Assembly (NCBI RefSeq): GCF_014180685.1
Contig: NZ_JACEHF010000015.1
Location: 1 to 46,062 of the forward strand
Source: Nocardioides pelophilus
GTDB taxonomy: Bacteria > Actinomycetota > Actinomycetes > Propionibacteriales > Nocardioidaceae
Direction: 5' to 3'
Length of the DNA stretch: 46,062 bases
Position numbers and translations under genes: made by a program. A model generated the notes under the pieces. The model did not search any database and had not been told where the DNA came from. It was given only the letters and a program-made list of their open reading frames with translations. Position 1 is the first letter of the stretch. The number at the start of each line of letters is the position of its first letter. Positions 23,993 to 33,552 of the stretch are shown one piece after another.

Positions 23993-24622
23993 TCACTCGG
24001 CGAGCAGCGCCTGCATCTGCTCGACCTGCGCCTGCTGGGTGTCGGCGACCGCGCTGGCCAGGTCGACGGCCCCGGCGTACCGCCCGGCTTCGACCTGCTC
24101 CTCGGCCAGGGTGATCGCGCCCTCGTGGTGGGTGATCATCAGCTCCAGCCACCGCTGCTCGAAGGCGGGGCCGTCCAGGTCCTCGAGCTCCTCCACGTCG
24201 GCGTGGGCGGGCATGCCGGGGAGGTCGCCGCCGGGGATCTCCAGGATCTCGCCGCGCTCCTCGGCGTGGGCGTTGGCGTGGTCGCGGATCGTCTCGGGCA
24301 CCGGCAGGTCCCAGTCGCCGAGCCACTCGGTGAGGGTCTGGATCTCGGGCCCGTGGACGGCCAGGATCTCGTCGGCGACCACCTGCAGCTCCGGCGACAC
24401 GTCGGCGTCACGGGTAAGGTCGACGAGCACCAGGGCCAGCGCGTCGTGCTGCAGCAGGTCGGACGCGAAGGCCGCGTCCGCGTCGTTGAAGACGTCGCCG
24501 TTGGACGCGGTGTGCACCGCCGGCGCCGGAGCGGGTTCGTCGTCGTCGCCACCGCAGCCGGCGAGCGCGCCGAGCAGGAGGGCGAGGGTCGCGACGGGGA
24601 TCAGCGGGGTGTGCTTGGACAT
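23993..24622 (-). CDS. DUF305 lipoprotein
   Basis: A 209-residue exported lipoprotein with lipobox LAGC at residues 20-23. The mature part holds a DUF305 domain made of ferritin-like helices. The usual second HDxxM-type element is visible as WLELMITHHEGAITLAEEQ near the C-terminus, while the first copy (FASDLLQHDALALVL) lacks the HHQ signature. DUF305 proteins occur with copper and other metal genes, but the function is not settled. It begins 10 bases after the stop of the MMPL transporter gene on the same strand, so the two are probably co-transcribed. Confidence 0.8.
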   Translation of the reverse strand: MSKHTPLIPVATLALLLGALAGCGGDDDEPAPAPAVHTASNGDVFNDADAAFASDLLQHDALALVLVDLTRDADVSPELQVVADEILAVHGPEIQTLTEWLGDWDLPVPETIRDHANAHAEERGEILEIPGGDLPGMPAHADVEELEDLDGPAFEQRWLELMITHHEGAITLAEEQVEAGRYAGAVDLASAVADTQQAQVEQMQALLAE

Positions 24623-24632
24623 CCCGCGCAGT

Positions 24633-26732
24633 CTAGGAGCGTCGGTCCCGACCCGGGTGGCGCGGCCACCAGAAGCGCTCCCCGATCGAGGTGGCCAGCG
24701 CAGGCACGAGCAGGGTGCGGACGACCAGGGTGTCGAGGAGCACGCCGATGCCGACGATGACGCCGATCTGCGTGAGCGTCACCAGCGGCAGCACGCCGAG
24801 CACCGCGAAGACGGCGGCCAGCACCACGCCGGCGCTGGTGATGACGCCGCCGGTCACGGCCAGCGCGGAGCTCATCGCCTCGGCGATCGGCTTGTCGGCG
24901 GCCTCCTCGCGCGCCCGGGTCGCGAGGAAGATGTTGTAGTCGACGCCGAGCGCGACCAGGAAGATGAACGCGAACAACGGGACCTGGAGGTCCAGCGCCG
25001 GGAAGTCGAGGACGTGGGTGAACAGGAACCAGCCGGCCCCCATGGCCGACGCGTAGGTCGCGACGACGGTGCCCACCAGCACCACCGCGGCGACCAGTGA
25101 GCGCAGCAGGACCAGCAGGATCGCCAGCACGATCAGCAGCACCAAGGGGATGATCAGGAGCCGGTCGTCGGCGGCCGCGTCAGCCGCGTCGACGTCCTCG
25201 GCGTCCGGACCACCGACCAGCGCCGCCGTACCGAGCTCGTCCCGCAGGCGTTCGATCGTCGCCTCGGACGCGGCGGAGCCGCGGGCGCTCTCGAGCACGA
25301 CGTCCAGCCGGGTCCAGGCGTCGGACGACCCGGCGGGCCGGACCGAGGAGACCCCTTCCACGGCGGAGACCTGCTGCTGCACCGCGTCGGCCCGGTCCGG
25401 CTCGGCCAGGACGACGTTGGGCTCGGCGAACCCGGCGGGGAAGGCGCGGGCGAGGGTCTCCTGGCCCGAGACCGATTCGGGCTTCTCGCGGAACCGCTCG
25501 TTCTGGGTCAGGCCGACGTCGAGGCTCAGCGCGCCGGCCGCGAGCATCGCGAGCACGACCGTCGAGCCGGCGGCGAACGTCATCGGCCGCCGGACGACGG
25601 CCGCGGCCGCACGCGCCCAAGGACCGGAACGCGACGGGTCCTCCTGACCGGGGCGCGGCACGAACGGCCAGAACAGCCCGCGCCCGAAGAGCACCATCAC
25701 CGCCGGCAGCGCGACCAGACCGAACAGCACGGCGACGACGATGCCGATCGCGGCCGACCAGCCGAGCGCGCGGTTGGAGGGACTGTCCGCGAAGGAGAGC
25801 GTCAGCAGGGCGAGGGTGACGGTCGCCGAGCTCGCGATGACGGCCGGGGCGGCGCCGCGCCAGGCGGCCTGCATCGCGACGAACCGGTCCTCGTGCCGTC
25901 GCAGCTCCTCGCGGTAGCGCGCGATCAGCAGCAGGGCGTAGTTGGTGCCCGCCCCGAAGACCAGGACGGAGGTGATGCCGATGGTCGACCCGTCGACGGT
26001 GTAGTCGAACGCCTGCGTCGCCACCGCGACCGCGAGCGCGGCGACCCGGTCGCCGACGGCCACGACGACCAGGGGGACCAGCCACAGCCACGGGCTGCGA
26101 TAGGTGATCAGGAGCAGCAGCGCCACCACCAGTGCGGTCGCCACCAGCAGGCGGACGTCGGCTCCCGCGAAGACGTCCTTGATGTCGGCCTCGAAGGCGG
26201 GACCACCGGTCACCTCGACGTCGAGACCGCTCGGAAGCGCCTCGCCGGCCGTCGTCCGCAGGCTGTCGATCTGGCTGTAGCCCGTCGCCTCGTCGAGGGG
26301 TACCACGACCAGGCCCACCTCTCCCTCCGGCGCGTACGCCGGCTCGGGGTCGGCGCCCGTGACCGAGAAGTCCGCCAGCTTCACCGCGAGAGCCGCGATC
26401 GCCGTCCGGTCGTCCTCGCTGAGGACGCCGTCGTCGCGGGTGACCACGACGATCGCGGGCGCGATGCCGCTCGAGGGCAGGGTCTGGCGAAGCCGCGCCA
26501 CCTCGGTCGACTCCGCCGAGTCCGGCAGGCCGGCCGTCGGCGCGTTCGACTCCTGCGCCTCCGGCGCGAGCGCGAACATCGCGCCCGACAGCAGGACGAA
26601 CACGAGGGTGACCAGGGCCGCGCCGCCACGGGTCGCGAGCCGCTGTCGCGCGGGCGGGTCGACGTCGGCGGCGGGCACCTCCCGATCGTAGGAGGACGCG
26701 CCTAGCCCGCTCGGTGTTCCACTCCTCGTCAC
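24633..26732 (-). CDS. MMPL/RND-family transporter
   Basis: A 699-residue polytopic protein with the MMPL layout: one membrane helix near the N-terminus, a large exported loop (about 50-180), five to six helices, a second exported loop (about 395-510) and a last set of helices. Typical family segments are [22 protein letters not shown] and, in the second half, [21 protein letters not shown], which carry the proton-relay residues. Such proteins export lipids, siderophores or drugs. The GTG at 26732 opens the frame; another GTG at 26678 would remove 18 residues, and neither has a clear RBS. No glycolipid or siderophore genes lie nearby, so the substrate cannot be guessed. Confidence 0.85.
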   Translation of the reverse strand: MTRSGTPSGLGASSYDREVPAADVDPPARQRLATRGGAALVTLVFVLLSGAMFALAPEAQESNAPTAGLPDSAESTEVARLRQTLPSSGIAPAIVVVTRDDGVLSEDDRTAIAALAVKLADFSVTGADPEPAYAPEGEVGLVVVPLDEATGYSQIDSLRTTAGEALPSGLDVEVTGGPAFEADIKDVFAGADVRLLVATALVVALLLLITYRSPWLWLVPLVVVAVGDRVAALAVAVATQAFDYTVDGSTIGITSVLVFGAGTNYALLLIARYREELRRHEDRFVAMQAAWRGAAPAVIASSATVTLALLTLSFADSPSNRALGWSAAIGIVVAVLFGLVALPAVMVLFGRGLFWPFVPRPGQEDPSRSGPWARAAAAVVRRPMTFAAGSTVVLAMLAAGALSLDVGLTQNERFREKPESVSGQETLARAFPAGFAEPNVVLAEPDRADAVQQQVSAVEGVSSVRPAGSSDAWTRLDVVLESARGSAASEATIERLRDELGTAALVGGPDAEDVDAADAAADDRLLIIPLVLLIVLAILLVLLRSLVAAVVLVGTVVATYASAMGAGWFLFTHVLDFPALDLQVPLFAFIFLVALGVDYNIFLATRAREEAADKPIAEAMSSALAVTGGVITSAGVVLAAVFAVLGVLPLVTLTQIGVIVGIGVLLDTLVVRTLLVPALATSIGERFWWPRHPGRDRRS

Positions 26733-26983
26733 ACCGGCGTAGCAGAACCTTCACGCCGTTCGGTGAGATCGTGCGCGATCGGCACTTCCGGTGTCGGCCT
26801 GGCTTGGTAGTGTCGGCGCTGCAGTGGATGCAGTTCCTTCAAGGTTTGACGCCTGCGGAGTCTGTGGCCAACGGCGTGTCTGGTTTGTGGTGTCCCATCA
26901 CGGGTCGGAGCGACGTGTCATCGCATCCGCTGCGGGTCGCCGAGGTGGCGGCTCTCGCCCCGACAATAGGAGTTACGAGCACA

Positions 26984-27187
26984 ATGGCTCAGGGCACCGT
27001 GAAGTGGTTCAGCGCCGAGAAGGGTTTCGGCTTCATCGAGCAGGAGGGCGGCGGCGACGACGTCTTCGTGCACTACTCGGCGATTCAGTCCAACGGCTAC
27101 AAGTCGCTGGAGGACAACCAGAAGGTTGAGTTCGACGTCACCCAGGGACCGAAGGGTCCTCAGGCGGAGAACGTTCGCCCTCTCTGA
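26984..27187 (+). CDS. cspA: cold-shock protein CspA family
   Basis: A 67-residue single OB-fold protein with RNP1 (KGFGFIEQ) and RNP2 (DVFVHYSAI), binding single-stranded RNA or DNA as an RNA chaperone. The start [14 protein letters not shown] is standard for actinobacterial CspA. AGGAG lies 12 bases before the ATG. A -10-like TAGTGT at 26808-26813 would give a 5' leader of about 165 bases, as expected for cold-shock genes. Two hairpins after the stop form the terminator region. Confidence 0.95.
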   Translation: MAQGTVKWFSAEKGFGFIEQEGGGDDVFVHYSAIQSNGYKSLEDNQKVEFDVTQGPKGPQAENVRPL

Positions 27188-27202
27188 TCCGCAAGGATCG
27201 AA

Positions 27203-27222
27203 CCGGGGCCTGACGGCCCCGG
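27203..27222 (+). terminator. first hairpin after cspA
   Basis: CCGGGGCC-TGAC-GGCCCCGG, a perfect 8-bp GC stem 15 bases after the cspA stop. Without a T tract it may act together with the stronger hairpin at 27249. Confidence 0.6.
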
Positions 27223-27248
27223 ACTCTCGGGAGACATCAGTCTTCAGG

Positions 27249-27281
27249 CGAGGCCCTGTCGGGTTCCCCGGCAGGGCCTCG
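27249..27281 (+). terminator. intrinsic terminator after cspA
   Basis: A 15-base inverted repeat with one mismatch (CGAGGCCCTGTCGGG, loop TTC, CCCGGCAGGGCCTCG) is followed by TCAAATTTTCG. Stem plus T-rich tail fit a rho-independent terminator. Confidence 0.85.
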
Positions 27282-27412
27282 TCAAATTTTCGCGACTTTC
27301 TGGTTTCGAGCGCCCATCGTTGGGCAGGATGGTCCGGAATGGCACCGGTGTGCCCCAAGCGCGAGGGAGTGGGGGACGACCAGTCGTCCACACTCGGGAG
27401 GCGGAATCAGTC

Positions 27413-27574
27413 GTGGCGGACCCGTTCGACGTGGCCCTCGAGGATTCCGACCTGCTCGTCGAGGTCGAGCTGACGACGAACCTCATCATCGCCGCGACCG
27501 CCTCCGACGGCCCGCTCCCGGTCGACGAGATCGACAAGATCCTGGGCGTCGAGCCCGACGACGACGTGGCCTGA
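27413..27574 (+). CDS. small conserved acidic protein
   Basis: A 53-residue protein, MADPFDVALEDSDLLVEVELTTNLIIAA followed by LPVDEIDKILGVEP. I recall near-identical short proteins in many actinobacteria, all of unknown function, which supports it as a real gene. It has an amphipathic helix, then a strand, then a DEIDKIL helix, and is strongly acidic. The GTG at 27413 follows GGGAGG by about 10 bases; an ATG-like extension further upstream has no RBS and poor coding character. It stands alone between the cspA terminator and the csoR promoter. Confidence 0.65.
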   Translation: MADPFDVALEDSDLLVEVELTTNLIIAATASDGPLPVDEIDKILGVEPDDDVA

Positions 27575-27606
27575 CGAGGACCCTGCGCGGCGATCGCTTC
27601 GCCGGC

Positions 27607-27634
27607 TTGACTTCATACCTTAGGGGGGTATGGT
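27607..27634 (+). promoter_or_regulatory. csoR promoter with CsoR-type operator
   Basis: TTGACT (27607-27612) and TATGGT (27629-27634) are 16 bases apart. Between and over them lies ATACCTTAGGGGGGTAT (27615-27631), an imperfect palindrome with ATACC/GGTAT ends and a G-run like known CsoR operators. Transcription would start around 27641, at the GTG of csoR, so the mRNA would be leaderless. Confidence 0.7.
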
Positions 27635-27641
27635 GTCGGGT

Positions 27642-27938
27642 GTGGAACACGAGCATCAGCACGGCTACATCGGCCGCAAGGACGACCACCTCAAGCGTCT
27701 GCGCCGGATCGAGGGCCAGGCCCGCGGCCTGCAGCGCATGGTCGAGGAGGAGAAGTACTGCATCGACATCCTCACCCAGGTGTCAGCGATGACGAGCGCA
27801 CTGCACTCCTTCTCGATCCAGCTCCTCGAGGAGCACATGAACCACTGCGTCGTCGACGCAGCACGGGCGGGCGACGCCGAGGCCCAGGAGAAGGTCTCCG
27901 AGGCGGTCGCCGCCATCAGCCGCCTGGTCCGTTCCTGA
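27642..27938 (+). CDS. csoR: copper-sensing repressor CsoR
   Basis: A 98-residue all-helical repressor. The Cu(I) ligands are C40, H65 and C69, with the 25- and 4-residue spacings of CsoR from Mycobacterium tuberculosis. The first helix DHLKRLRRIEGQARGLQRMVEE and the YCIDILTQVSAMTSAL segment are typical. The N-terminus is His-rich (MEHEHQHG). The GTG at 27642 is preferred over an ATG at 27630 because that ATG lies inside the -10 box. It heads an operon csoR-copZ-(28183)-copA and should repress it through the operator at 27615-27631. Confidence 0.92.
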   Translation: MEHEHQHGYIGRKDDHLKRLRRIEGQARGLQRMVEEEKYCIDILTQVSAMTSALHSFSIQLLEEHMNHCVVDAARAGDAEAQEKVSEAVAAISRLVRS

Positions 27939-27976
27939 GCGGACCGTCGGACACCCAGTCGGAAATGAGGAGAGAA

Positions 27977-28183
27977 GTGAGCGAGCAGAGCACCTGGCAG
28001 GTGACCGGGATGACGTGTGGGCACTGCGCCGCGTCGGTCTCCGAGGAGATCCGTGAGATCCCCGGGGTCGAGGACGTCGCCGTCACCGTCGAGACCGGTG
28101 CGGTCGTCGTGACCAGCGCCGGCCCGCTCGACCGGGCCGCGGTCGACGCTGCTGTGGCCGAAGCCGGCTACACCCTCGTCTGA
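27977..28183 (+). CDS. copZ: CopZ-like copper chaperone (HMA domain)
   Basis: A 68-residue single heavy-metal-associated domain with GMTCGHC (C14 and C17 binding Cu(I)) and the usual ferredoxin-like pattern (VSEEIREIPGVEDVAVTVETGAVVV). It would carry copper to the CopA ATPase. The GTG at 27977 is chosen because GAGGAG precedes it by 4 bases; the ATG at 27965 has no RBS. The stop TGA shares its last base with the ATG of the next gene, implying translational coupling. Confidence 0.88.
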   Translation: MSEQSTWQVTGMTCGHCAASVSEEIREIPGVEDVAVTVETGAVVVTSAGPLDRAAVDAAVAEAGYTLV

Positions 28184-29148
28184 TGCGGACCTGGCAGAAG
28201 ATCCTGGCGTACGTCGCTGCGCTGGTCGTCGTGTTCGGGGTCGCGCTCTGGATCGGGCAGACGGCCGGGCCGTTCGACACCGACGACGACGGCCACGACA
28301 CCGGTCACGACAGCGACAGCGCCCGGGTGCACCTCGAGCCGGCCGACGGCCACGGGCACGACGCGGACTACGAGCTCGCGCTCGCGCAGGACGTCGTCGC
28401 GAGCGGGCGGCCGACGGTCGCCTTCCGGATCCTCGACGAGTCCGGCGACCCGGTCACGTCCTACGACGTGCAGCACGAGAAGCAGCTGCACCTGATCGCC
28501 GTACGACGCGACCTCGCCGAGTTCCGCCACGTCCACCCGCGGCTCGACCCCGGGACCGGCCAGTGGGAAGTGCCGATCGACCTCGGCGCGGGCTCCTGGC
28601 AGCTGTACGCCGACTTCGCGCCGACCGACGAGGACCCCACGGTGGCCGAGGCCGAGCTGATGGTCGCGGGCGACTTCACGCCCGAGGAGCTCGGTCCCGA
28701 TCGGCTGACGTCACGGGTCGACGGCTACGAGGTCCACCTCGAGCGGGACGCTGCCACCTCGACGGTGTCCCTGCACGTGACCCGCGACGGCGCCGAGGTC
28801 ACCGACCTGCAGCCCTACCTGGGCGCCTACGGGCACCTGGTCGCCATCCGGGCCGACGACCTCGCCTACCTGCACGTGCACCCGGAGGAGAGCACGCCCG
28901 GTCCGGAGATCGGGTTCCACGCCGAGTTCGAGGAGGACGGTCGCTACCGACTGTTCCTCGACTTCAAGCACGGCGACCGCGTGCACACGGCGGACTTCAC
29001 GATCACCGTCGGCGACGCAGGGGATGACGAGACGGGCGGCGGCGACACGGACGAGGACATGGACGAGGACATGGACGAGGACATGGGCGGCGAGGGTGAC
29101 GACCACGGCGATGACGACCACGACGACGGTGAGGGTCATGGCCACTGA
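28183..29148 (+). CDS. membrane-anchored exported protein with duplicated HVHP domain
   Basis: A 321-residue protein with one N-terminal membrane helix (residues 6-26) and the rest outside. Two related beta domains follow. The first ends [19 protein letters not shown] and the second [18 protein letters not shown], so the unit HL-x-A-[IV]-R-x-DL-HVHP is duplicated. Each copy offers several His residues for metal. The tail from about residue 280 is acidic with three DEDM repeats, then D/H-rich ([10 protein letters not shown], ending GHGH). The gene overlaps copZ at its start and copA at its end, so a role in holding copper outside the membrane is likely. The family is known to me only as an uncharacterised companion of copper genes. 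Confidence 0.7.
   Translation: MRTWQKILAYVAALVVVFGVALWIGQTAGPFDTDDDGHDTGHDSDSARVHLEPADGHGHDADYELALAQDVVASGRPTVAFRILDESGDPVTSYDVQHEKQLHLIAVRRDLAEFRHVHPRLDPGTGQWEVPIDLGAGSWQLYADFAPTDEDPTVAEAELMVAGDFTPEELGPDRLTSRVDGYEVHLERDAATSTVSLHVTRDGAEVTDLQPYLGAYGHLVAIRADDLAYLHVHPEESTPGPEIGFHAEFEEDGRYRLFLDFKHGDRVHTADFTITVGDAGDDETGGGDTDEDMDEDMDEDMGGEGDDHGDDDHDDGEGHGH
29050..29085 (+). repeat. 12-bp tandem repeat encoding DEDM
   Basis: Three perfect copies of GACGAGGACATG at 29050-29061, 29062-29073 and 29074-29085, in frame with the exported protein, each adding Asp-Glu-Asp-Met. Copy number may vary between strains. Confidence 0.9.
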
Positions 29149-31426
29149 CACCTCGCAGGCCGAGCCGCTGGTCGAGGTCGACCTCGACATCACCGGCATG
29201 ACCTGCGCGTCGTGCGCCAACCGCATCGAGCGCAAGCTCAACAAGCTCGAGGGCGTCACCGCGACGGTCAACTACGCCACCGAGCGCGCCACCGTCACCG
29301 CCCCGGCCGACGTGGACGCCGACGCCCTCATCGGCACGGTGGCCGGCGCCGGCTACGGCGCCTCCGTGCCCCGCTCGCCCCTGGCCGACGCCCGGGGCGG
29401 CGCCGGTGGCGACCGTGGCACCGGCGGGGGCGATTCGCCGGCCGACCGCGAGCTGACCGCGCTCCGCGACCGACTGGTGGGAGCGGTGGTCCTCGCGGTC
29501 CCGGTGATCGCGATGGCGATGGTGCCCGCGCTGCAGTTCGAGTACTGGCAATGGGCGTCGCTGACCCTTGCCGCGCCGGTCGCGACCTGGGGCGCCTGGC
29601 CGTTCCACCGGGCGGCGTGGACCAACCTGCGGCACGGCGCGACCACGATGGACACGCTGGTCTCGCTCGGCGTGCTGGCCGCCTTCGGCTGGTCGCTGGT
29701 CGCCCTGTTCTGGGGCACCGCGGGCGTGCCGGGCATGTCCCACCCGTTCGACCTGGTCCCGGACCGCGACGCGGGGCCAGCGTCCGGCCTGGGCGACATC
29801 TACCTCGAGGTGGCGGCCGGCGTCACCACGTTCCTGCTCGCGGGGCGCTACTTCGAGAAGCGGGCCAAGCGCCGGGCGGGTGACGCCCTACGTGCGCTGG
29901 CGGACCTCGGCGCGCGCGAGGTCGCCGTACTCCCTGACGGACCGGACGGTCCGGAGCGACGGATCCCCGTCGAGCAGCTGGCGGTGGGCGACCTGTTCGT
30001 CGTGCGCCCCGGCGAGAAGCTCGCCACCGACGGCGAGGTGGTCACCGGCCACTCCGCCGTCGACGCGTCGATGCTCACGGGCGAGTCGGTGCCGGTGGAG
30101 GTCGGCCCCGGTGACGAGGTCGTCGGCGCGACCCTCAACACGGCCGGCCGCCTGGTGGTGCGCGCGACCCGGGTCGGCGCCGACACCCACCTCTCCCAGC
30201 TCGCCCGGTTGGTCGAGGAGGCGCAGTCCGGCAAGGCGAAGGCGCAGCGGCTCGCGGACCGGATCTCCGGCGTCTTCGTCCCGGTCGTGATCGCCCTCGC
30301 GCTCGGCACGCTCGGCTTCTGGCTCGGCGCCGACGCGGGCTGGGAGATCGCGCTGACCGCCGCCGTCGCGGTGCTCATCATCGCCTGCCCGTGCGCCCTC
30401 GGGCTGGCCACGCCGACGGCGCTGATGGTCGGCACCGGGCGGGGTGCGCAGCTCGGCATCCTCATCCGGGGTCCCGAGGTGCTCGAAGCCACCCGCGCCG
30501 TCGACACGGTCGTGCTCGACAAGACCGGCACGGTCACGACCGGCGACATGCGGCTCACCGCGGTGGTTGCGGACGGTGCCCCCGACGACGACGTACGACG
30601 GGTCGCGGCGACCCTCGAAGCCGCCTCTGAGCACCCGATCGCCCGCGCGATCGCGGCCGGCGCGACGACCGGCACCCTCGCCGACTTCGTGAACGAGGCC
30701 GGTCTCGGTGTGACCGGCAGCGTCGACGGCCGCCCTGCCGTCATCGGCCGCGCCGCCTTCCTGACCGCGCGCGGCCTGACCATCCCGGATCCGTTGGCCG
30801 ACGCGGTCGCTGCGGCCGAGGCCCGCGGCGCGACCCCGGTCGTCGTCGGCTGGTCCGGCAGGGCGTACGGCGTGCTCGTGGTGGCCGACACCGTGAAGGA
30901 CTCCTCTGCGGACGCCGTCGCCCGGCTCCGGGCGCTCGGGTTGAGCCCGGTGCTCCTGACCGGCGACAACGAGCGGGCGGCCCGCGCGGTGGCGGCCGAG
31001 GTCGGGATCGACCAAGTGCGCGCCGGTGTGCTCCCGGCCGACAAGGTCGCGTTCGTCCGCTCCCTGCAGGACCAGGGTCGGGTGGTCGCGATGGTCGGCG
31101 ACGGGGTCAACGACGCAGCCGCGCTGGCGCAGGCCGATCTCGGGATCGCGATGGGCACCGGCACCGACGTCGCCCGCGAGGCCAGCGACCTGACCATCGT
31201 CTCCGGCGACCTCAGGGTGGCCGCGGACGCCGTACGCCTGTCGCGACGCACCCTCGCCACGATCCGCGGCAACCTGTTCTGGGCGTTCGCCTACAACGTG
31301 GCGGCCCTGCCGCTGGCCGCCGCGGCCCTCCTCAACCCGATGCTCGCCGGCGCCGCCATGGCCGCCTCCAGCGTCTTCGTCGTGACCAACAGCCTCCGGC
31401 TGCGCAGGTTCCGCGGCTCCCGCTGA
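29138..31426 (+). CDS. copA: copper-exporting P1B-type ATPase
   Basis: A 762-residue heavy-metal P-type ATPase. An N-terminal HMA domain has GMTCASC (C23 and C26). Eight membrane helices frame the actuator motif (TGESVPVE), the intramembrane metal site CPC at 417-419, the phosphorylation motif with D461 (DKTGT), the HP motif ([10 protein letters not shown]) and the hinge [22 protein letters not shown] and [15 protein letters not shown] in the last helices give the Asn and Met-x2-Ser typical of Cu(I) pumps. The ATG at 29138 overlaps the previous gene by 11 bases and follows GGTGAGGG. It is the effector of the CsoR operon. Confidence 0.93.
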   Translation: MATDTSQAEPLVEVDLDITGMTCASCANRIERKLNKLEGVTATVNYATERATVTAPADVDADALIGTVAGAGYGASVPRSPLADARGGAGGDRGTGGGDSPADRELTALRDRLVGAVVLAVPVIAMAMVPALQFEYWQWASLTLAAPVATWGAWPFHRAAWTNLRHGATTMDTLVSLGVLAAFGWSLVALFWGTAGVPGMSHPFDLVPDRDAGPASGLGDIYLEVAAGVTTFLLAGRYFEKRAKRRAGDALRALADLGAREVAVLPDGPDGPERRIPVEQLAVGDLFVVRPGEKLATDGEVVTGHSAVDASMLTGESVPVEVGPGDEVVGATLNTAGRLVVRATRVGADTHLSQLARLVEEAQSGKAKAQRLADRISGVFVPVVIALALGTLGFWLGADAGWEIALTAAVAVLIIACPCALGLATPTALMVGTGRGAQLGILIRGPEVLEATRAVDTVVLDKTGTVTTGDMRLTAVVADGAPDDDVRRVAATLEAASEHPIARAIAAGATTGTLADFVNEAGLGVTGSVDGRPAVIGRAAFLTARGLTIPDPLADAVAAAEARGATPVVVGWSGRAYGVLVVADTVKDSSADAVARLRALGLSPVLLTGDNERAARAVAAEVGIDQVRAGVLPADKVAFVRSLQDQGRVVAMVGDGVNDAAALAQADLGIAMGTGTDVAREASDLTIVSGDLRVAADAVRLSRRTLATIRGNLFWAFAYNVAALPLAAAALLNPMLAGAAMAASSVFVVTNSLRLRRFRGSR

Positions 31427-31429
31427 TCG

Positions 31430-32497
31430 TCAGCAGGTCGCGAAGAGCACCGGGCCGTTCGCGAGGTCGGACATCACGTAGGAGCCCTCGACCGGCTCGA
31501 GGTCCATGGTCACGAGCTCGCCGTCGGCGGTGACGTCGCCGAGGTGGAACCGGTCGGGGAAGGAGCCGCCCTGACCGGGGGCGGGCCCCGCAGCGAGGAC
31601 GGCGCGGGTGTCGGCGTTGGTGCGCGCCTGCTCCTCGGACTCGAACGCCATCGCGACCCGGACGTCGCCGTCGGTCCGCTCGGCGATCGCGAAGGCGCGA
31701 AGAGGGTTGACCTCGCCGGCCTCGTCGATCAGCTCGGCTGCCCGGGTGCGGTCGATGTCGTCGGCCTGGGTGATCGCGAGCGCGACGCAGGCGAGGTCGC
31801 CGGTGTAGATCGACGCCGACAACGCGCCCTCGACGTCCTCGGTCACCGCGGACACCGGGTCGTCGAGGTCCTCTCCGCGCTGCTCGTCGCGCCAGGTGAC
31901 GAGCGTGGCGCTGTCGTCGCTCGCCGCCAGCACCCGCTGGTCACGATCGAGAGTGAAGAACGCCAGCTCCTGGGACAGCGTGTTGCCCAACCGCGCGAGC
32001 AGGTCCGGACCGCCGAGCCAGAACCCGTCCTCGGAGTCCGGCTCCTGGTAGCCCAGGTCGGCGAGCGAGCTCTCGACCTCGTCGAGGTCGAGGGACTCGG
32101 GCAGGCCCATCAGCACGATGGCGCCCTCCTCGCCCTGGGCGAACAGCTCCCAGTCGATGGTGGCGGGGGACCAGCCGAACTCCTCCTGGAGCGTGGGTGC
32201 CGACGACACCAGGGCTGACGCCGAGGTCAGGTCGGCGTCGAAACCCTGCGCGAGGAAGTCCTCGACGTCGGTGGTGGACGAGGCGGCCGTGAGGTCGATC
32301 CCGAGGTTCTCGCGAAGCCCTGCCCAGTCGGTCCAGCCGAGCCGGTCGCTGCCCTCGGGTGCCAGGGCCACTGCGGACCCGAGCCGCCCGGCGTCGCCGT
32401 CGTCGTCGCGCGAGGTCACGAACCAGGCGACGGCCACCCCGGCCACGAGCAGCAGCGCCACGCCGATGACGATCAGGTGACGACGGGGTAGCGACAT
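31430..32497 (-). CDS. membrane-anchored exported protein of unknown function
   Basis: A 355-residue protein with an N-terminal membrane helix (residues 7-27: LIVIGVALLLVAGVAVAWFV) and an acidic exported body. Strands such as EGAIVLMGLPESLDLDEVESSLADLGY and RVLAASDDSATLVTW suggest repeated alpha/beta units, and two Cys residues occur late in the chain. I do not recognise the family; similar single-pass proteins are common in Nocardioides-like genomes. It converges with copA, their stops 3 bases apart, and is divergent from the Nudix gene, with 46 bases between the starts. Confidence 0.65.
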   Translation of the reverse strand: MSLPRRHLIVIGVALLLVAGVAVAWFVTSRDDDGDAGRLGSAVALAPEGSDRLGWTDWAGLRENLGIDLTAASSTTDVEDFLAQGFDADLTSASALVSSAPTLQEEFGWSPATIDWELFAQGEEGAIVLMGLPESLDLDEVESSLADLGYQEPDSEDGFWLGGPDLLARLGNTLSQELAFFTLDRDQRVLAASDDSATLVTWRDEQRGEDLDDPVSAVTEDVEGALSASIYTGDLACVALAITQADDIDRTRAAELIDEAGEVNPLRAFAIAERTDGDVRVAMAFESEEQARTNADTRAVLAAGPAPGQGGSFPDRFHLGDVTADGELVTMDLEPVEGSYVMSDLANGPVLFATC

Positions 32498-32543
32498 GGA
32501 GGTTGGTCTCCTCTCCGGGGCGGACAGGTGTGACACTAACGCC

Positions 32544-33431
32544 GTGACCAGGAGCAGCCCCTCGTCGCCCCCGGACGTCCGGGCGGCCGGTGTGGTGACG
32601 TTCCGGCCCGGCCGCGAGGTGCTGCTGGTGCACCGCCCCAAGTACGACGACTGGTCCTTCCCCAAGGGCAAGCTGGAGCGGTGGGAGCACCCGACCGCGG
32701 CCGCCGTCCGCGAGGTGGCGGAGGAGACCGGCGTGCACGTGCGCCTCGGTCCGCCGCTGACCTCGCAGCGCTACCCGACGGACCGGCGGATGAAGACCGT
32801 GTCCTACTGGGCCGGTCGCGCCGTCGGTGACGACGACGTGAGCCTGTACCGACCCAACCACGAGATCGACCAGGTCGCCTGGGTGCGCATCGACAAGGCC
32901 GACGCGATGCTCACCTACCAGTACGACCGGGAGACCCTCGCCGAGGCCGTGCAGGTACGCCGCCGCACCCACCCGGTCGTCGTACTCCGGCACGCGAAGG
33001 CGCGCTCCCGCAGCGCCTGGCGCGGGGACGACCGGCTGCGCCCCCTTCTCAAGACCGGGATGGTCGAGGCGGATCGCATCGTCCCCCTGCTGGCGGCGTA
33101 CGACGTGACCCGGATCGTGTCGTCGCCCAGCACCCGCTGCCTGCAGACCGTGAAGCCCTACTCCGACACGACGGGGTGGGGCATCGAGAGCCGCCGGCGC
33201 CTCAGCGAGGAGCAGGTGACCGCCAAGGGCGTCCAGAAGGTCGTCGACGAGCTGATCGCAGGTCAGCAGGGTGCGGTGATCTGCACACACCGGCCCGTCC
33301 TGCCTGTCGTGTACGACGCTCTCGGGCTGAGGCCCGGACAACGCGGTGACGAGCTCGGGACGGCCGAGATGCTGGTGGCGCACGTGCGCAAGGGCGCCGT
33401 CGTCGCCGTGGAGCGGCACCGGATCGGCTGA
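32544..33431 (+). CDS. mutT1: Nudix hydrolase fused to a SixA-type histidine phosphatase (MutT1-like)
   Basis: A 295-residue two-domain protein. Residues 1-135 are a Nudix domain whose box G-x5-E-x7-REVAEETGV is visible in GKLERWEHPTAAAVREVAEETGV. Residues 145-295 are a histidine phosphatase with the catalytic LRHAKARSR, the RIVSSPSTRCLQT element and the second His in VICTHRPVLP. The combination matches mycobacterial MutT1, which degrades 8-oxo-dGTP/GTP and diadenosine polyphosphates. In M. tuberculosis mutT1 is next to ppk1; here it is in the same neighbourhood but separated by the pst cluster. The GTG at 32544 is chosen from the Nudix N-terminus; there is no strong RBS and the gene may be leaderless. 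Confidence 0.87.
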   Translation: MTRSSPSSPPDVRAAGVVTFRPGREVLLVHRPKYDDWSFPKGKLERWEHPTAAAVREVAEETGVHVRLGPPLTSQRYPTDRRMKTVSYWAGRAVGDDDVSLYRPNHEIDQVAWVRIDKADAMLTYQYDRETLAEAVQVRRRTHPVVVLRHAKARSRSAWRGDDRLRPLLKTGMVEADRIVPLLAAYDVTRIVSSPSTRCLQTVKPYSDTTGWGIESRRRLSEEQVTAKGVQKVVDELIAGQQGAVICTHRPVLPVVYDALGLRPGQRGDELGTAEMLVAHVRKGAVVAVERHRIG

Positions 33432-33456
33432 GACGGCACGCGACGCTTCGTCGCCT

Positions 33457-33478
33457 GTTCACCGTGCGTTCAGACGCG
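33457..33478 (+). promoter_or_regulatory. PHO box (PhoP-type direct repeat) before pstS
   Basis: GTTCACCGTGC (33457-33467) and GTTCAGACGCG (33468-33478) are two adjacent 11-base units beginning GTTCA, the layout of Streptomyces PhoP binding sites (GTTCACC direct repeats). It lies 75 bases before the pstS start, so phosphate starvation induction through a PhoR-PhoP-type system elsewhere in the genome is expected. Confidence 0.8.
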
Positions 33479-33552
33479 TCGGACGGTTGCGTTACCCGGC
33501 GTCCCTAGCGTCGGTGACGTCCAATGAACAACTACTCGGGGGGCGACGATCG

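Noticed and set aside
27630..27641. ATG start for csoR
   Set aside because: The codon lies within the -10 box; the GTG at 27642 agrees with the promoter and with the usual CsoR N-terminus.
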